From assembly GCA_036426205.1 (NCBI GenBank), contig CM071568.1, positions 38,100,417 to 38,164,416 on the forward strand: a stretch of DNA of 64,000 nt. The letters are read 5' to 3'. A program made the translations under genes and the position numbers. This DNA comes from Ascaphus truei (taxonomy: Eukaryota > Chordata > Amphibia > Anura > Ascaphidae). The notes under the pieces are model-generated. The model was not told the DNA's origin. It worked only from the letters and a program-made list of their open reading frames with translations, and did not search any database. This document shows positions 12,203 to 21,925 of this stretch, in pieces (positions within the stretch are counted from its first letter, which is position 1; each line of letters begins with the position of its first letter).

Positions 12203-12358
12203 CAGTGTTCGACAAACCTATACATTTGCTCGCCCCGGGCGAGTGGATTTAACCCCCGGGCGAGTAGATATTGGCCCAAGCAGCACACGTTTGGTACTAG
12301 GTGGCGAGTAGATTTTTTTGTGTGGCGAGTAGATTTTTTGGTGATTTGTCAACCACTG
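12203..12358. mobile_element. 156-bp MITE with GGCGAGTAGAT repeats
   Basis: Inverted ends CAGTGTTCGACAAA and TTTGTCAACCACTG pair with few mismatches, and both sides are flanked by TATA. Inside, GGCGAGTRGAT occurs four times. The CAGTG end suggests a hAT-like element; in a TA-rich site an 8-bp duplication cannot be told from background, so a TA-targeting superfamily is also possible. Confidence 0.65.
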
Positions 12359-12530
12359 TATATCTATATCAATAAAGATATATATATATCTATAAATAAA
12401 TATAAATATATATAAATATAAATATAAAATATAAATAAATATATAAATAATAAATAAAATATATAAATATAATATATATCTATAAATAAATATAAATTTA
12501 TATAAATATAAATAGATATATATATATAAC
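12359..12530. repeat. AT-rich simple repeat
   Basis: TATAAATA/TATATC repeats with no coding content; open frames here are low-complexity Tyr/Ile runs. Confidence 0.8.
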
Positions 12531-12813
12531 CCCAACAACCCCTATAACCCCTAACATACACACATATGCACATCAATGATACTATAGGCCGGCGGGGGCC
12601 CTCGGGTGTTACCTGCAGGCCGGCAGTACCAATTATGTGCCCCCCCAAATTAGTGTCAAAACACATACATACTTATAAAGAAATACCCCCCCCCTTAACA
12701 CATACAATATAGTAATGGCCACAATTACTATTATCCACAAATGGATAATAGTGAATGTGCCCATTATAAATACATAAACATCAATCAATACATTAAATAC
12801 ATATAGTACTCAC

Positions 12814-12876
12814 CCATGTCCGGCTGCCACGATGAAGGCCATCCTCCTCTTCATCCTGCCCATGCCCCCTCCGTTG
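12814..12876 (-). other. Exon-like block in the left arm of foldback 1
   Basis: On the minus strand a TTTTGCAG acceptor precedes a 63-nt block and a GTGAGT donor follows. The block matches the 68-nt block at 16351-16418 of the right arm; one frame reads GHGQDEEEDGLHRG. Size differs from the right arm mainly by a run of GAT/GAG codons. Confidence 0.45.
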
Positions 12877-14084
12877 CTGCAAAACATACACAAGAATGAA
12901 AACATCCAATGTAATGTCCCCTAACCCCTTAATCACCATAGCGGTTATTAACCGCTACAGTCATTAAGGGGTTAACCCACCCTCACCAACCACTCAGGAT
13001 GCCCACATACCCTCCCACACTAGCCCCCCACCCCGTGGGGCCTAACCACCCTCACCCACTACCCACAAGGGAGGCTTACCCACATACCGTTGGGGAAAAT
13101 AACCAGTACCCACAATAAATACAATACACAGCCCCACAATAAGCATCATTCTATTTATTAAATACATTACCCACCCCCTGTGCCCCCCCTTAAATACATG
13201 ATTTATCCTTTTACATACAGGGTTCATACCCCAGCCCCACACGAGTCCCCGGCGGGCTGGCGGTGCACCTGACAGACCTACAGGGTACCAGCAGCTCATT
13301 TCAAACAGGTTCTGGAGGCCTGTTGGTGGGTCCCGCCAAGCGCCATAGCCCCCAGGTGGTCTCCTTGGGCACCGTGGGCCACATTTGGGTCCCCACGGTA
13401 GGCTCACGGATGTCTGGGAGCCCCGGGTCAGACCCACAGGTGTCTGCAGGGCCTCGGGTGGTTCCCACAGGGTCTCGGGAACTCACGAGTGCTCACTATG
13501 GGTCCGCGGTGCCCCCACAGATGTGAGACCACCGCTTCATCCCAGCAGACTACGGGTCCGCGGTGCCCCCACAGATGTGAGGCCACCGCTTCATCCCCGC
13601 AGGTGTCTAACGTGAAACCACCAGCCTGATACCTGTGAGATACCCGAGGAGACCGCAGGTGGTCTCCAGAGGTCTCACGCTGAACCACGGAACAAACCCT
13701 GAATGTAAAAAAAAAAAACCTAGCCTATACATTCAATACATACACCCCACCCCTCCAACACCTACAGTTTAATAATGTGCAAAATAACTATTATCCAGAT
13801 AGGGATAATAGATTATTTGCCCATTATTAAACACATTAACTAGCATATTCAAATAAATAAAGTACTACTGACCTCATCAATAACCTCATCAACTGATTGG
13901 GGTCTTTTCTCCGTCTTCTTCCGTCTTCTTCCGTTTTCTTCCGCCACGCCCTTCTTCTCTGCTTATGGGTCTTCTCCGTATTCTTCCGTTTTCTTCCGTC
14001 TTCTTCCACCACACCCTTCTTCTCTGCTTAGGAGGGGAGGTGTTCCCTCCTCGCCGACTGACTTCAAAATGAGGCGACATAGGC

Positions 14085-14650
14085 TTTTATAGGCATATGA
14101 CGTCACATTTTGGTCAAATGTTTGCCACGGTCCTGATTGGGGCGTGTTAAACATGTGATTTGGCCGGAAAAAAAAAATGATGACGTCATTTAAAGGCAAT
14201 GAAAGCACAGCCAATCTGAATGGCTGTGCTTCAATTGCCTTTAAGATGACGTCATGAAAAGAAAGATGGCTGGCCTCACATGGTACAGTAGCCAATCAGA
14301 GCGTGGGAAATACATCCCAACTCTGATTGGCTCTTGTACCATGTGACAGGCTTTCAATGACGGCAAATCCGTTCTCCCCCAAGCCTCTGTCACATGGTCT
14401 ACTAGAGCCAATCAGAGTTGGGATGGAGTTCCCACGCTCTGATTGGCTACCATACCATGTGTCGCCGGCCATCTTTCTTTCGATGTTGTCATCTTAAAGG
14501 CAATTGCAACTCAGCCATTCTGATTGGCTGGCATCATTGCCTTTAAATGACGTCATCATTTTTTTTTCCCGGCCAAATCACATGTTTTCACGGCCCAATC
14601 AGGACAGTGGGAAACATTTGACCAAAATGTGACGTCATAGGCCTATAAAA
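14085..14650. promoter_or_regulatory. Divergent promoter-like core of foldback 1
   Basis: The palindrome centre carries five TGACGTCA-type (CRE) sites near 14099, 14180, 14245, 14550 and 14629, and about eight CCAAT/ATTGG boxes near 14133, 14211, 14291, 14325, 14408, 14440, 14520 and 14587, arranged in mirror order. A TATAAAAG box follows on the right at 14643 and its mirror, CTTTTATAG, on the left near 14082. This is the layout of a two-way promoter driving outward into both arms. The motifs are seen directly; promoter activity is inference. The same core, shortened, is at 59600-59950. Confidence 0.55.
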
Positions 14651-16350
14651 GCCTATGTCGCCTCATTTTGAAGTCAGTCGCCGAGGAGGGAACACCTCCC
14701 CTCCTAAGAAGAGAAGAAGGGCGTGGCGGAAGAAGAAGGAAGAAGATGGAGAAGACCCGAAAGAAGAAAAGAAGACCCCAAGACAGACGGGAAGGATTAC
14801 AAATAGAAGAAAGAAGACACAGACGTGGATTGTAAGGGTTTATTATTTTATGGTTACCTGTGGATTGGTTCCAGTGCTTCTGGGTCACCTGGATTTTGGT
14901 GAGTGGGCATCTAATGGTGAGTAAACAAAAGAAAAGTTTATTATTTTTACTTTTACAGGTTTTTTGTTTTTTTGATTCATGTCTTTTATTTTTTCAGTCC
15001 CATTTAATGCCCGTGAATGTATCTATGTATATACATACATTCACGGACACTGAATGGGTGTATGTATGTGTTTTTTGTATGTAAATGCATTGTATTTTAT
15101 GCTCTAATATTGCCCCTGTATGTTATGTTTATCTATCTATATGGATAGACATACAGGGATAATAATTGATTGTTTTGCTAATGTTTATGTTCTTTTCATG
15201 TATGGCTAATGTACTTATCAGCTTTATTTTGTCATTGTTGTGAATAATGTAATTTGTATTTAGTTACAGGTTTTTTGTAATGGCTTATTTCTGGTAGTTT
15301 GATTAGAATGATGGTGGTTACTTTAAATTAGAATTATTTTGGCAATGGTTTGGCTTTATGAATTGAATAGGGAATTGTATAATTGATTTGTATTGTATTG
15401 TAATTGTTTGAGGAAATGGATCAATTGACTAATGCTAATTGTATTGATGTTGCTTAGTTTCTATTTGATTTTCATGATGGCATTGGTGGTTAGGGGACAT
15501 TGTTCATAGTGTATTTTATTGTTACATATATTTTGCATAGTGTTACATGATGCACAGATTAATTGCATCATGTACACACTCAATGCATTTGTGTGACATT
15601 TCATATACATTTGTTTGGCTGCTGGTTTGTTGATTTATATTTAAAATCGATGCTGGATTTATTGTAACATGGAATGTGGTGATTTTAAGATTAAGAATTC
15701 ATGTTTTGATTTATGCATGTTTTATGTGTTTCATAATGGGCAAATAATATATTATCCATATCTGGATAATAGTTATTTTGCACATTATTGTAATGTATGT
15801 GTTGGGGAGGGGGGAGGGGTGGTGCATGTATGTATTGAATGTATAGGTCCGGGCTATTTTTTTTACATACAGGGTTTGTTCCTTTGGTCTGCGAGAGACC
15901 TTTGGAGACCACCTGAGGTATCCTCGGGCTTCTCACGGGTACCAGGCTGCGTGGTCCACAGGGGACACCTGCGGGGAAGAACCGGTGGCCACACATCTGT
16001 GGGGGCACTGCGGACCCGTAGGGACCACCCGTGGGTCACCAGACCCCCATGGGAACCACCTGAGGCCCCTCAGACACCTGTGTGTCTGACCCAGGGCTCA
16101 CAGACATCCGCGGGCCTACCGTCGGGACCCAATTGTGGCCCACGGTGACCCGCGGAGACCACCTGGTGGGCCATGGCGCCTGGTGGGACCCACCAACAGG
16201 CCTCCAGACCCTGTATGAAACAAGTTGCTGGTAACCTGTAGGTCTGTGAGGTGACACGTCAGGCCCACCGGGGACTCACTAACCGCTATGGTGATTAAGG
16301 GGTTAGGGGACATTACATTGGCTATTGTGATTGTTGTGCATGTTTTGCAG

Positions 16351-16418
16351 CACCGGAGGGGCATGGGCAGGATGAAGATGAGGATGAAGACGGCCTTCAT
16401 CGTGGGTGCCTGTAAAAG
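16351..16418 (+). other. Exon-like block in the right arm of foldback 1
   Basis: A TGTTTTGCAG acceptor, 68 nt, then AAAAG|GTAAGTGT, a near-consensus donor. One frame reads PEGHGQDEDEDEDGLHRG, an acidic peptide. The same block with both splice signals is at 61966-62033 (copy 2) and inverted at 12814-12876. Conservation of both signals suggests a spliced transcript, but no coding function is shown. Confidence 0.5.
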
Positions 16419-16609
16419 GTAAGTGTCATATATATTGACTGTATTTATTGTAATTTATATGTATTTAAAATGGGCAAATGCATTATTATCCATATGTGGA
16501 TAATAGTAATTTTGCCTATTACAGTACTGTATGTGTTAGGGGGTGGGGGGGATGTGTGTTGTTTTTTGGGGGAAATTGTCCCCAATAAACATGCTAATGT
16601 GCCTTAACC

Positions 16610-17012
16610 CCTTCATTGCCTTAGCGGCTATCCGCTAAGGTAATGAAGCTTCATTAATGTAAATTTTAATAATAGTGTGCGGGAGAAGGGGGTCCCCTGA
16701 GCTGAACCGCATTGATTTCTGCCTCAGAGATCCCCTGCTTCCCGAGTTACAGGCCCCAGTTTGGGGCATCGGTGCCAGTGTGGACGCCATCTTTATAGAG
16801 CCCACGTCGCGTCTTGGACGCTATAAAGATGGCAGCGACACTGGCACCCGATGCCCCATACCGGGGCCTGTAACTCGGGAAGCAGGGGTCTCTGAGGCAG
16901 ATAATCAATGCGGTGCAGCTCAGGGGAACCCCTGCTCCTGCACACTATTATTAAAAATACATTAAAGCAGCTTCATTAACATAGCGGCTATCCGCTACGG
17001 TAATTAATTATT
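16610..17012. mobile_element. Palindromic MITE, copy A
   Basis: A long imperfect hairpin. Outer arms hold TAGCGGCTATCCGCTA on both sides; inner arms hold CCTGAGCTGAACCGCATTG and the matching block ending GTGCAGCTCAGGGG, with CCCGAGTTACAGGCCCC facing GGGGCCTGTAACTCGGG. The hairpin tip is near 16815 (TATAAAGATGGC/GCCATCTTTATA). Related copies at about 26340, 41272 and 50065. No coding capacity. Confidence 0.75.
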
Positions 17013-17025
17013 GTTTATTGTTATG

Positions 17026-18379
17026 TGTCCAGGTCCCCTGTCGGTGCGGGCATGAGCATAGCACACCTCTCCATTGATGCGGCCGGTTGCCGGGGACGCG
17101 AGCGGGCCGGTTGCCCGGGATGCGAGCGGGGCGGTTGCCGGGGACGTGAGCGGGCCGGTTGCCGGGGATGCGAGCAGGCCGGTTGCCGGGGATGCGAGCG
17201 GGCCATTGCTAGGGCCGCGGTTGTGTCGTATGGGTCCCGGCGGCTCGCGGAACAGGGCACTGCCAGGGATAGCACTGTTGTGCATGCGCAGTAGCTCTGA
17301 CAGCGCGGGAGGACACTGAGAGGTCGCACATGTGCAGAAAGGGGCAGTCCACCCCCAGGATGCATAGGGGCAGAGACACATGACCCAAGGGAGCCAATAG
17401 GGCTGCAGCATCTCCCTGCAAGGAGATTGATACATTTCGCGGACAGAGAGCACGTTGGCAGTTGGCAGCTAGGGGAAGGAGGTAGGGTGCAGGAGTCAGT
17501 GACTCCCTGCACTAGGCCAGCAATTCCCCTAGGCCCCAGATAGCCCTGAGTCACCCTAGTGGAGTGTTGTAGGGACAGGCCCTAGGTTAGGGACTCTGCC
17601 CCATTAGCTATTTGTTATAGAGTGCAACGAACATTGTGCGTCTTGCTGGGAGAGAGCTGGACTATTATCAGAGAGAGATCGCCTCTGATGGATCATCCTG
17701 CGGTGGATCACGGATATTGTGCGGGAGTTCGCCTTGATCCTTTGTGAAGTTCACTGCAGGTCTGAGCACTGGAGTGCTCGGCAGGTAACCCATAACCTCA
17801 CGTGCACCAACAAGGCCTATCACCAGACATAGTGGCTGCGCAGTCACACACACACACTTGTATATGACTTGGGAGTGTGAGACACTGTATTGGGGTTACT
17901 GGACACGGGGTGGGATCATTCTGTGAAAGTGTTAGGGTCTGCCGTGGCGCTTAAAGTGTTAGCGTCCACCGTGGCGCATAAAGTGTTGGCGTCCGCCGTG
18001 GCGCAAGATAGCGTTAGCATTGTGTGAGACGCAGTGGTTAGTGTCTTCTCTAGAGAGGGACACCTGTTATATTCAGTGTGATGATATATGTGTTTCTTAT
18101 GCTCCAAAGTAAAAGGTATTTGGTTATTTCACATACGTGTATATGGTTATTGTATGATGTCCTGCGAGGAACAATTCCTGCTCTGCTAGGAACCATCGCA
18201 GGTGGAGGCGCTGCACTGAGTAAGTCGTTACTCATAGTATCATAAATGCCCCAGGTTTCCCATTGGCGGAAGCTCAGCCCTCCTGTGAGCCAACAGGTTA
18301 AGCACCACATGTAGGTAACACTGTATGTTCTCCGCACCCAAACTATAATCTGCGATTGGGTTGGGGAATACCCGTTACA
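17026..18379 (+). repeat. 5' LTR of the PNMA-type gypsy
   Basis: 1354 bp. Contains five 24-bp units around GGTTGCCGGGGACGCGAGCG (17088-17210) and three roughly 30-bp units around AAAGTGTTAGCGTCCACC (17930-17995). The 3' LTR has four and two such units, which explains nearly all of the 56-bp length gap. Several CG dinucleotides that remain in the 3' LTR have become TG here. It ends at CCCGTTACA, followed by TTTTGGAGGCACTGCTGAGA, the likely tRNA primer site. Confidence 0.9.
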
Positions 18380-18444
18380 TTTTGGAGGCACTGCTGAGAG
18401 ACTCAGACCTGGGGTGCCCTGTCCATTTTTTTTTCTCTCCTAAA

Positions 18445-18936
18445 ATGTCACCCCCATTACCGTACCTGTCGCGCTCAGAAGTGTATGAATGGGCCATGGA
18501 GCTGGAAGTGCCTCCGCCCCACACGCTTGCGGTGTGCCGCGTCCCGGTAGATAATCCGTCATTGGCTATACGAGTGGCCTTGCGGCAAAACCCTAATCTC
18601 CGGGGTTCTGCCACCATAGCCGTATTAGATCAACGTTTGGAGGACAAGGAGTATTTCTCTGTGTTAGTGAGTATCGGACAAGATATAAATGAAGGCCAGG
18701 GTCCGTCCAGCTTCGAGGACTCGGCCGGTATAGGCTGTATGGTGGTGTACCCGGAACGGCCCATAAAACCCGAACCCCTCAGCCCTCGCACGAACTTGGA
18801 AGAGATTGCTATGCCTACATCGCCTTCCCCCCCTGAGAGTTATTGCGAGTCTAATTTAGGTGCACCCGCCGATGGCAGCCCACCGCTAGGTATTGCTAGA
18901 CATCTGCTACCCTGGGAAAGGAATTCCAAATGCTAG
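18445..18936 (+). pseudogene. Gag N-terminal domain, PNMA-like
   Basis: The frame from ATG 18445 (MSPPLPYLSRSEVYEWAMEL) has the layout of the N-terminal RRM-like domain of PNMA proteins: an opening helix, a hydrophobic strand (HTLAVCRVPV), a variable segment, then a strand pair (EYFSVLVSIG and GCMVVYPERP). It is followed by a Pro/Ser-rich linker. It stops at TAG 18936; the next gag segment continues in another frame, so a small indel separates them. PNMA genes are known to descend from gypsy gags; here LTRs prove it is still part of an element. Confidence 0.6.
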
Positions 18937-20769
18937 TTCAGAGTTCAGACTATCGCCGAGCTGGGAGCAACCAGAGCCGAGGCGTCGATCCAACAGCAGT
19001 ATCGCAAACTAAAAATCTTTTCAGGAACTAAGTCGACCCCCGCGGGTGAAGAAGCGTTTGACGTGTGAAAGGAATATACCTCCCAGGTTGTAGAAGAGTG
19101 GACGTGCCCTGAGTTGGCAAAACGACAACGCATAATGGAGTGCCTGCGACCGCCCGCTTCTACCACGATACGGCTGGCTAAAGATCAACATGCGGATGTC
19201 ACTGCACAGCAAATGTTAGAGACTCTTGAGCGGGCTTACGGGCGAACTGAGGACGTAGGACAATTGATGACGCGGTACTTCAATCTTCGTCAGAAACTCG
19301 GAGAGGAGCTATCTGATTACCTTCAGCGAATTAGAGCGATCATATGGGAGATGCGGAAAAGGGACCAGATTAAGGCCACCGAGGTGAATGTGTATTGCTG
19401 GGAGCAATTTCTGAGAGGATCGCTACTCGACCATTCTATCGTCATCATGATTAAGTGTTCACGGATGCAGGGTGAGCCCCCTTCCTGGGAGGAGCTAATG
19501 GATGAGATAAAGAAACATGAAGCCTACTCCCGGTTGCATACTCCCGCCAAGGTTAAGGAGCCTTCCACCAGTGACCCTGCTAAAGCCGCTGGGGCCAAGG
19601 CCAAGAACACCCCGACCCTGGACAAGGAGGTCACCACTAAGGGCCCCAAAGCTAGACCCGCCCGTAAATCATCTTCCCCATACCGTGGCCGCTCTGAACA
19701 AAGAGATCTCCTTTGTTATACCTGCGGTAAGAAGGGCCACTTCTTCCGTGATTGTCCAGAAAGGGAGGACCTCACCGAGGACAAAACTCCCGACCGAAGA
19801 AACCCAGCTCGGTCGATGATATGCCGAGTACAAACTGTCGGGTCTGACGTGGAGATCCCTCCGGGAACTACCGATGCCCCTGTGGAGGCCGACGCAGGGG
19901 ATGACGCCTCCAACCGGGAAGCTTACAGCCAAGTAGGCCCTGCAGCTATCATACCGGTGTTACTAGAAGCGATCTATGCGTCGGCTCTACTGGACACGGG
20001 GTCACAAGTGACCATCATATACCGCCCGTTCTATGAGCAGCACCTCCGACACTGCCCCCTGAGAGCGGCCGATCATGTGACCGTACGGGGGCTAAGTAAT
20101 GAAGACTACCCCATCGATGGGATTGTAAGGGTTCAAATGGAAATACTCCAGCTGAACACCGGTAAGAGACACCCCATGCATGTAGCGGCCCTGGTATGCC
20201 CGGAGCCCCAAGACCAGTGCAAGTACCCGATCATCTTGGGCACCAACGCTGATATAGTACAGGCGGTGATCCGAGCGTACATGAAAGAGACTAACGAGTT
20301 GCCGCTAGCCACCGCTCTCCTAGATCCGGTCCTACGAGAGGGGTGCAAACGGGTATACACCCTGGAGCAACACGGGGAGCTCTACAATCGTCAACGCGGG
20401 CTGACGACCATATTACCAGGGGGAGTGCAAAGAATGGCCGTCTGGTGTTGTTATCCCGAACGAGATGGGAGCGATCAGTTCTTCTCTCTGGAGAGTAAGC
20501 CTGAAGAAGAAGAGGTTCGGAGAGGGTATAGGGTACTACCCGAAGTGAGGGAGTGGACGACTAAGATTCCTCTACGAACCAATGTGTATGTGCAGAATCT
20601 CTCCCCCTTCCCGATGGAATTTGATGCCGACCAGAAGTTGGGTTGCATATATCCGGTCAGACCTGTAGAAAACACGCCTCAGGTGAAGGCGGCGGCCGTG
20701 GATGAGCGGTTAGTCGAACTGGACTTCAACTTCGGTGAGTCGACGCTGTCCACCCAGTGGAAGGAATAG
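18937..20769 (+). pseudogene. Gag capsid, zinc knuckle and protease
   Basis: Capsid-like helices (LKIFSGT at about 19008, then YGRTEDVGQLMTRYFNLRQK and SDYLQRIRAIIWEM) resemble the PNMA/gypsy capsid. A stop at 19063 replaces an expected Trp (TGG to TGA); the longest open part is 19114-20769. The knuckle CYTCGKKGHFFRDC lies at 19714-19755. A retropepsin active site ALLDTGSQVTIIY lies near 19984-20022. The frame stops at TAG 20767 just before the protease-RT linker, which is then interrupted by the insert at 20817. Confidence 0.75.
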
Positions 20770-20804
20770 CTGGCAACCCAGTTGAATCAAAGACGACAGG
20801 TGTT

Positions 20805-21592
20805 CTCCACGAGTGAACAAATAGAAGAAAAGTCGGCGGTCACTGCGTATATAGGAACTCAGCCATGGATGAAGATAAAATCAATATTTATTCAAACGTG
20901 GTGCTGGACATCACAAAGATTCACATCCTCTGATGCGTTTCGTTCCGTTAGGAACTTTTTCAAAGAGTACAATGAATCTGTTCACAAGAACCTTAAGTAG
21001 GCAGGTCCCTCTCTGTCATTGGCTGAATATTAAATTAAATCAGTTGAAAGCAATTAGTAAATTACTGATTATAATTGAGCCCTTATGTGGAGAAGAACCC
21101 TGTCTACAAGGATATATTGTGAATATAAAACACATACAACAAGACAAGTGATAACAAAAGAACAATTAACAAATAATTAATAAAATATTAAAAACAAATT
21201 CAAGTAATGTGCAGCATCCCAAATATAAAAAATATATTAATAATCCATTGTACTTGGAAGACATGATTAGATTTATGGAAGGAAGAAATATATATATATA
21301 TATATCACAAATATTAGGACCTAATGAAGATTGGTTACACATTGAAAGATTATATATATATATGAACCAATATAATGCCAAAATTATATTAAAAAGTCAA
21401 TAAAGTGATATACACAACATTGGTAATTGATGAGATATACCTCTCATAGAAATGTGAATCACATTGAGACAATATCAAAACAATTTATATTTATCTTTAT
21501 CAACAATGCACTGAATATAATAAATTTATATAAATTGAATTGAATTAATACAAAAATATGTTGAGATGCATGGAGACACACTCCACGAGTGA
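20805..21592 (-). mobile_element. Penelope-type insert with 12-bp target duplication
   Basis: The 12 bp CTCCACGAGTGA stands at 20805-20816 and again at 21581-21592. Taking out 20817-21580 plus one repeat rejoins the gypsy frame (FSTSE to MDVG). The 764-bp insert has no coding frame but holds a hammerhead-like motif (20926-20975) and AATATTTATTCAAA next to it. This fits a short Penelope-like pseudo-LTR copy or a hammerhead-bearing non-autonomous retroelement on the minus strand. Confidence 0.75.
20926..20975 (-). ncRNA. Hammerhead ribozyme-like motif
   Basis: Minus strand: stem I halves CTCT and AGAG pair; the CUGANGA box reads TTGAAAA; stem II is a perfect GTTCC-TAAC-GGAAC hairpin; then GAAAC and GCATC. 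The GAAA box and stem II are intact; the catalytic CUGANGA box is altered. Confidence 0.55.
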
Positions 21593-21925
21593 GATGGATG
21601 TGGGGTGCAGTCGCAGCACCCAACATACCATTCGAGTGATGCTACCCCATTCCGAGAACGCTCTCGTCGCATCGCCCCATGGGATGTGGACGATGTGAGG
21701 AACGTCATTCACGATATGGAAAATCCCGGGATTTTGACGGAGTCTCGGGGACCCTACGCGTCACCCATTGTGGTGGTGCGTAAAAAGAATGGATCCGTAC
21801 GACTGTGTGTCGACTATCGAACTTTGAACCATCGTACGATACCTGATCAGTACAACCTCCCTCGCATTGAAGAGATCCTGAATGCGCTGAATGGAAGTCA
21901 ATGGTTCAGCGTGCTCGACCTCTGA
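21593..21925 (+). pseudogene. Reverse transcriptase, first part
   Basis: Carries the RT start: SPIVVVRKKNGSVRLCVDYR then a TLNHRTIPDQYNLPRIEEIL segment and SQWFSVLDL, the usual motifs A and B region of gypsy RT with the first catalytic Asp in LDL. TGA at 21923 interrupts LDL-SGYYQV; an Arg CGA to TGA change would explain it. Reading continues in the same frame after the stop. Confidence 0.85.

Larger units (their letters stand above)
12690..16560. mobile_element. Large foldback element, copy 1
   Basis: Two long arms face each other around a centre near 14370. The left arm (about 12690-14095) is the reverse complement of blocks in the right arm (about 14640-16560). Matching blocks include the TTATCCAYAWRTGGATAATAG stretch, the AACCGCTAYRGTSATTAAGGG hairpin, GC-rich CAYGGGTCYCC-type repeats (13300-13690 and 15890-16230) and the purine-rich block beside the core. 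The left arm lacks about 900 bp of AT-rich sequence present in the right arm. A second copy lies at 59395-62130. No transposase is visible inside and the outer ends are blurred, so superfamily is unknown. Confidence 0.75.

Noticed and set aside
12359..12666. Frames of about 100 codons rich in Tyr and Ile
   Set aside because: Simple TATAAATA repeat translated; no gene.
13042..13688. Several frames over 60 codons on both strands
   Set aside because: Produced by GC-rich short repeats in the foldback arm; the mirrored arm gives the mirrored frames.
17004..17554. Long open frames on both strands in GC-rich DNA
   Set aside because: They lie in the LTR minisatellite; repeats of 24 bp keep frames open in several phases. 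No family motif. The same occurs at 24955-25437.
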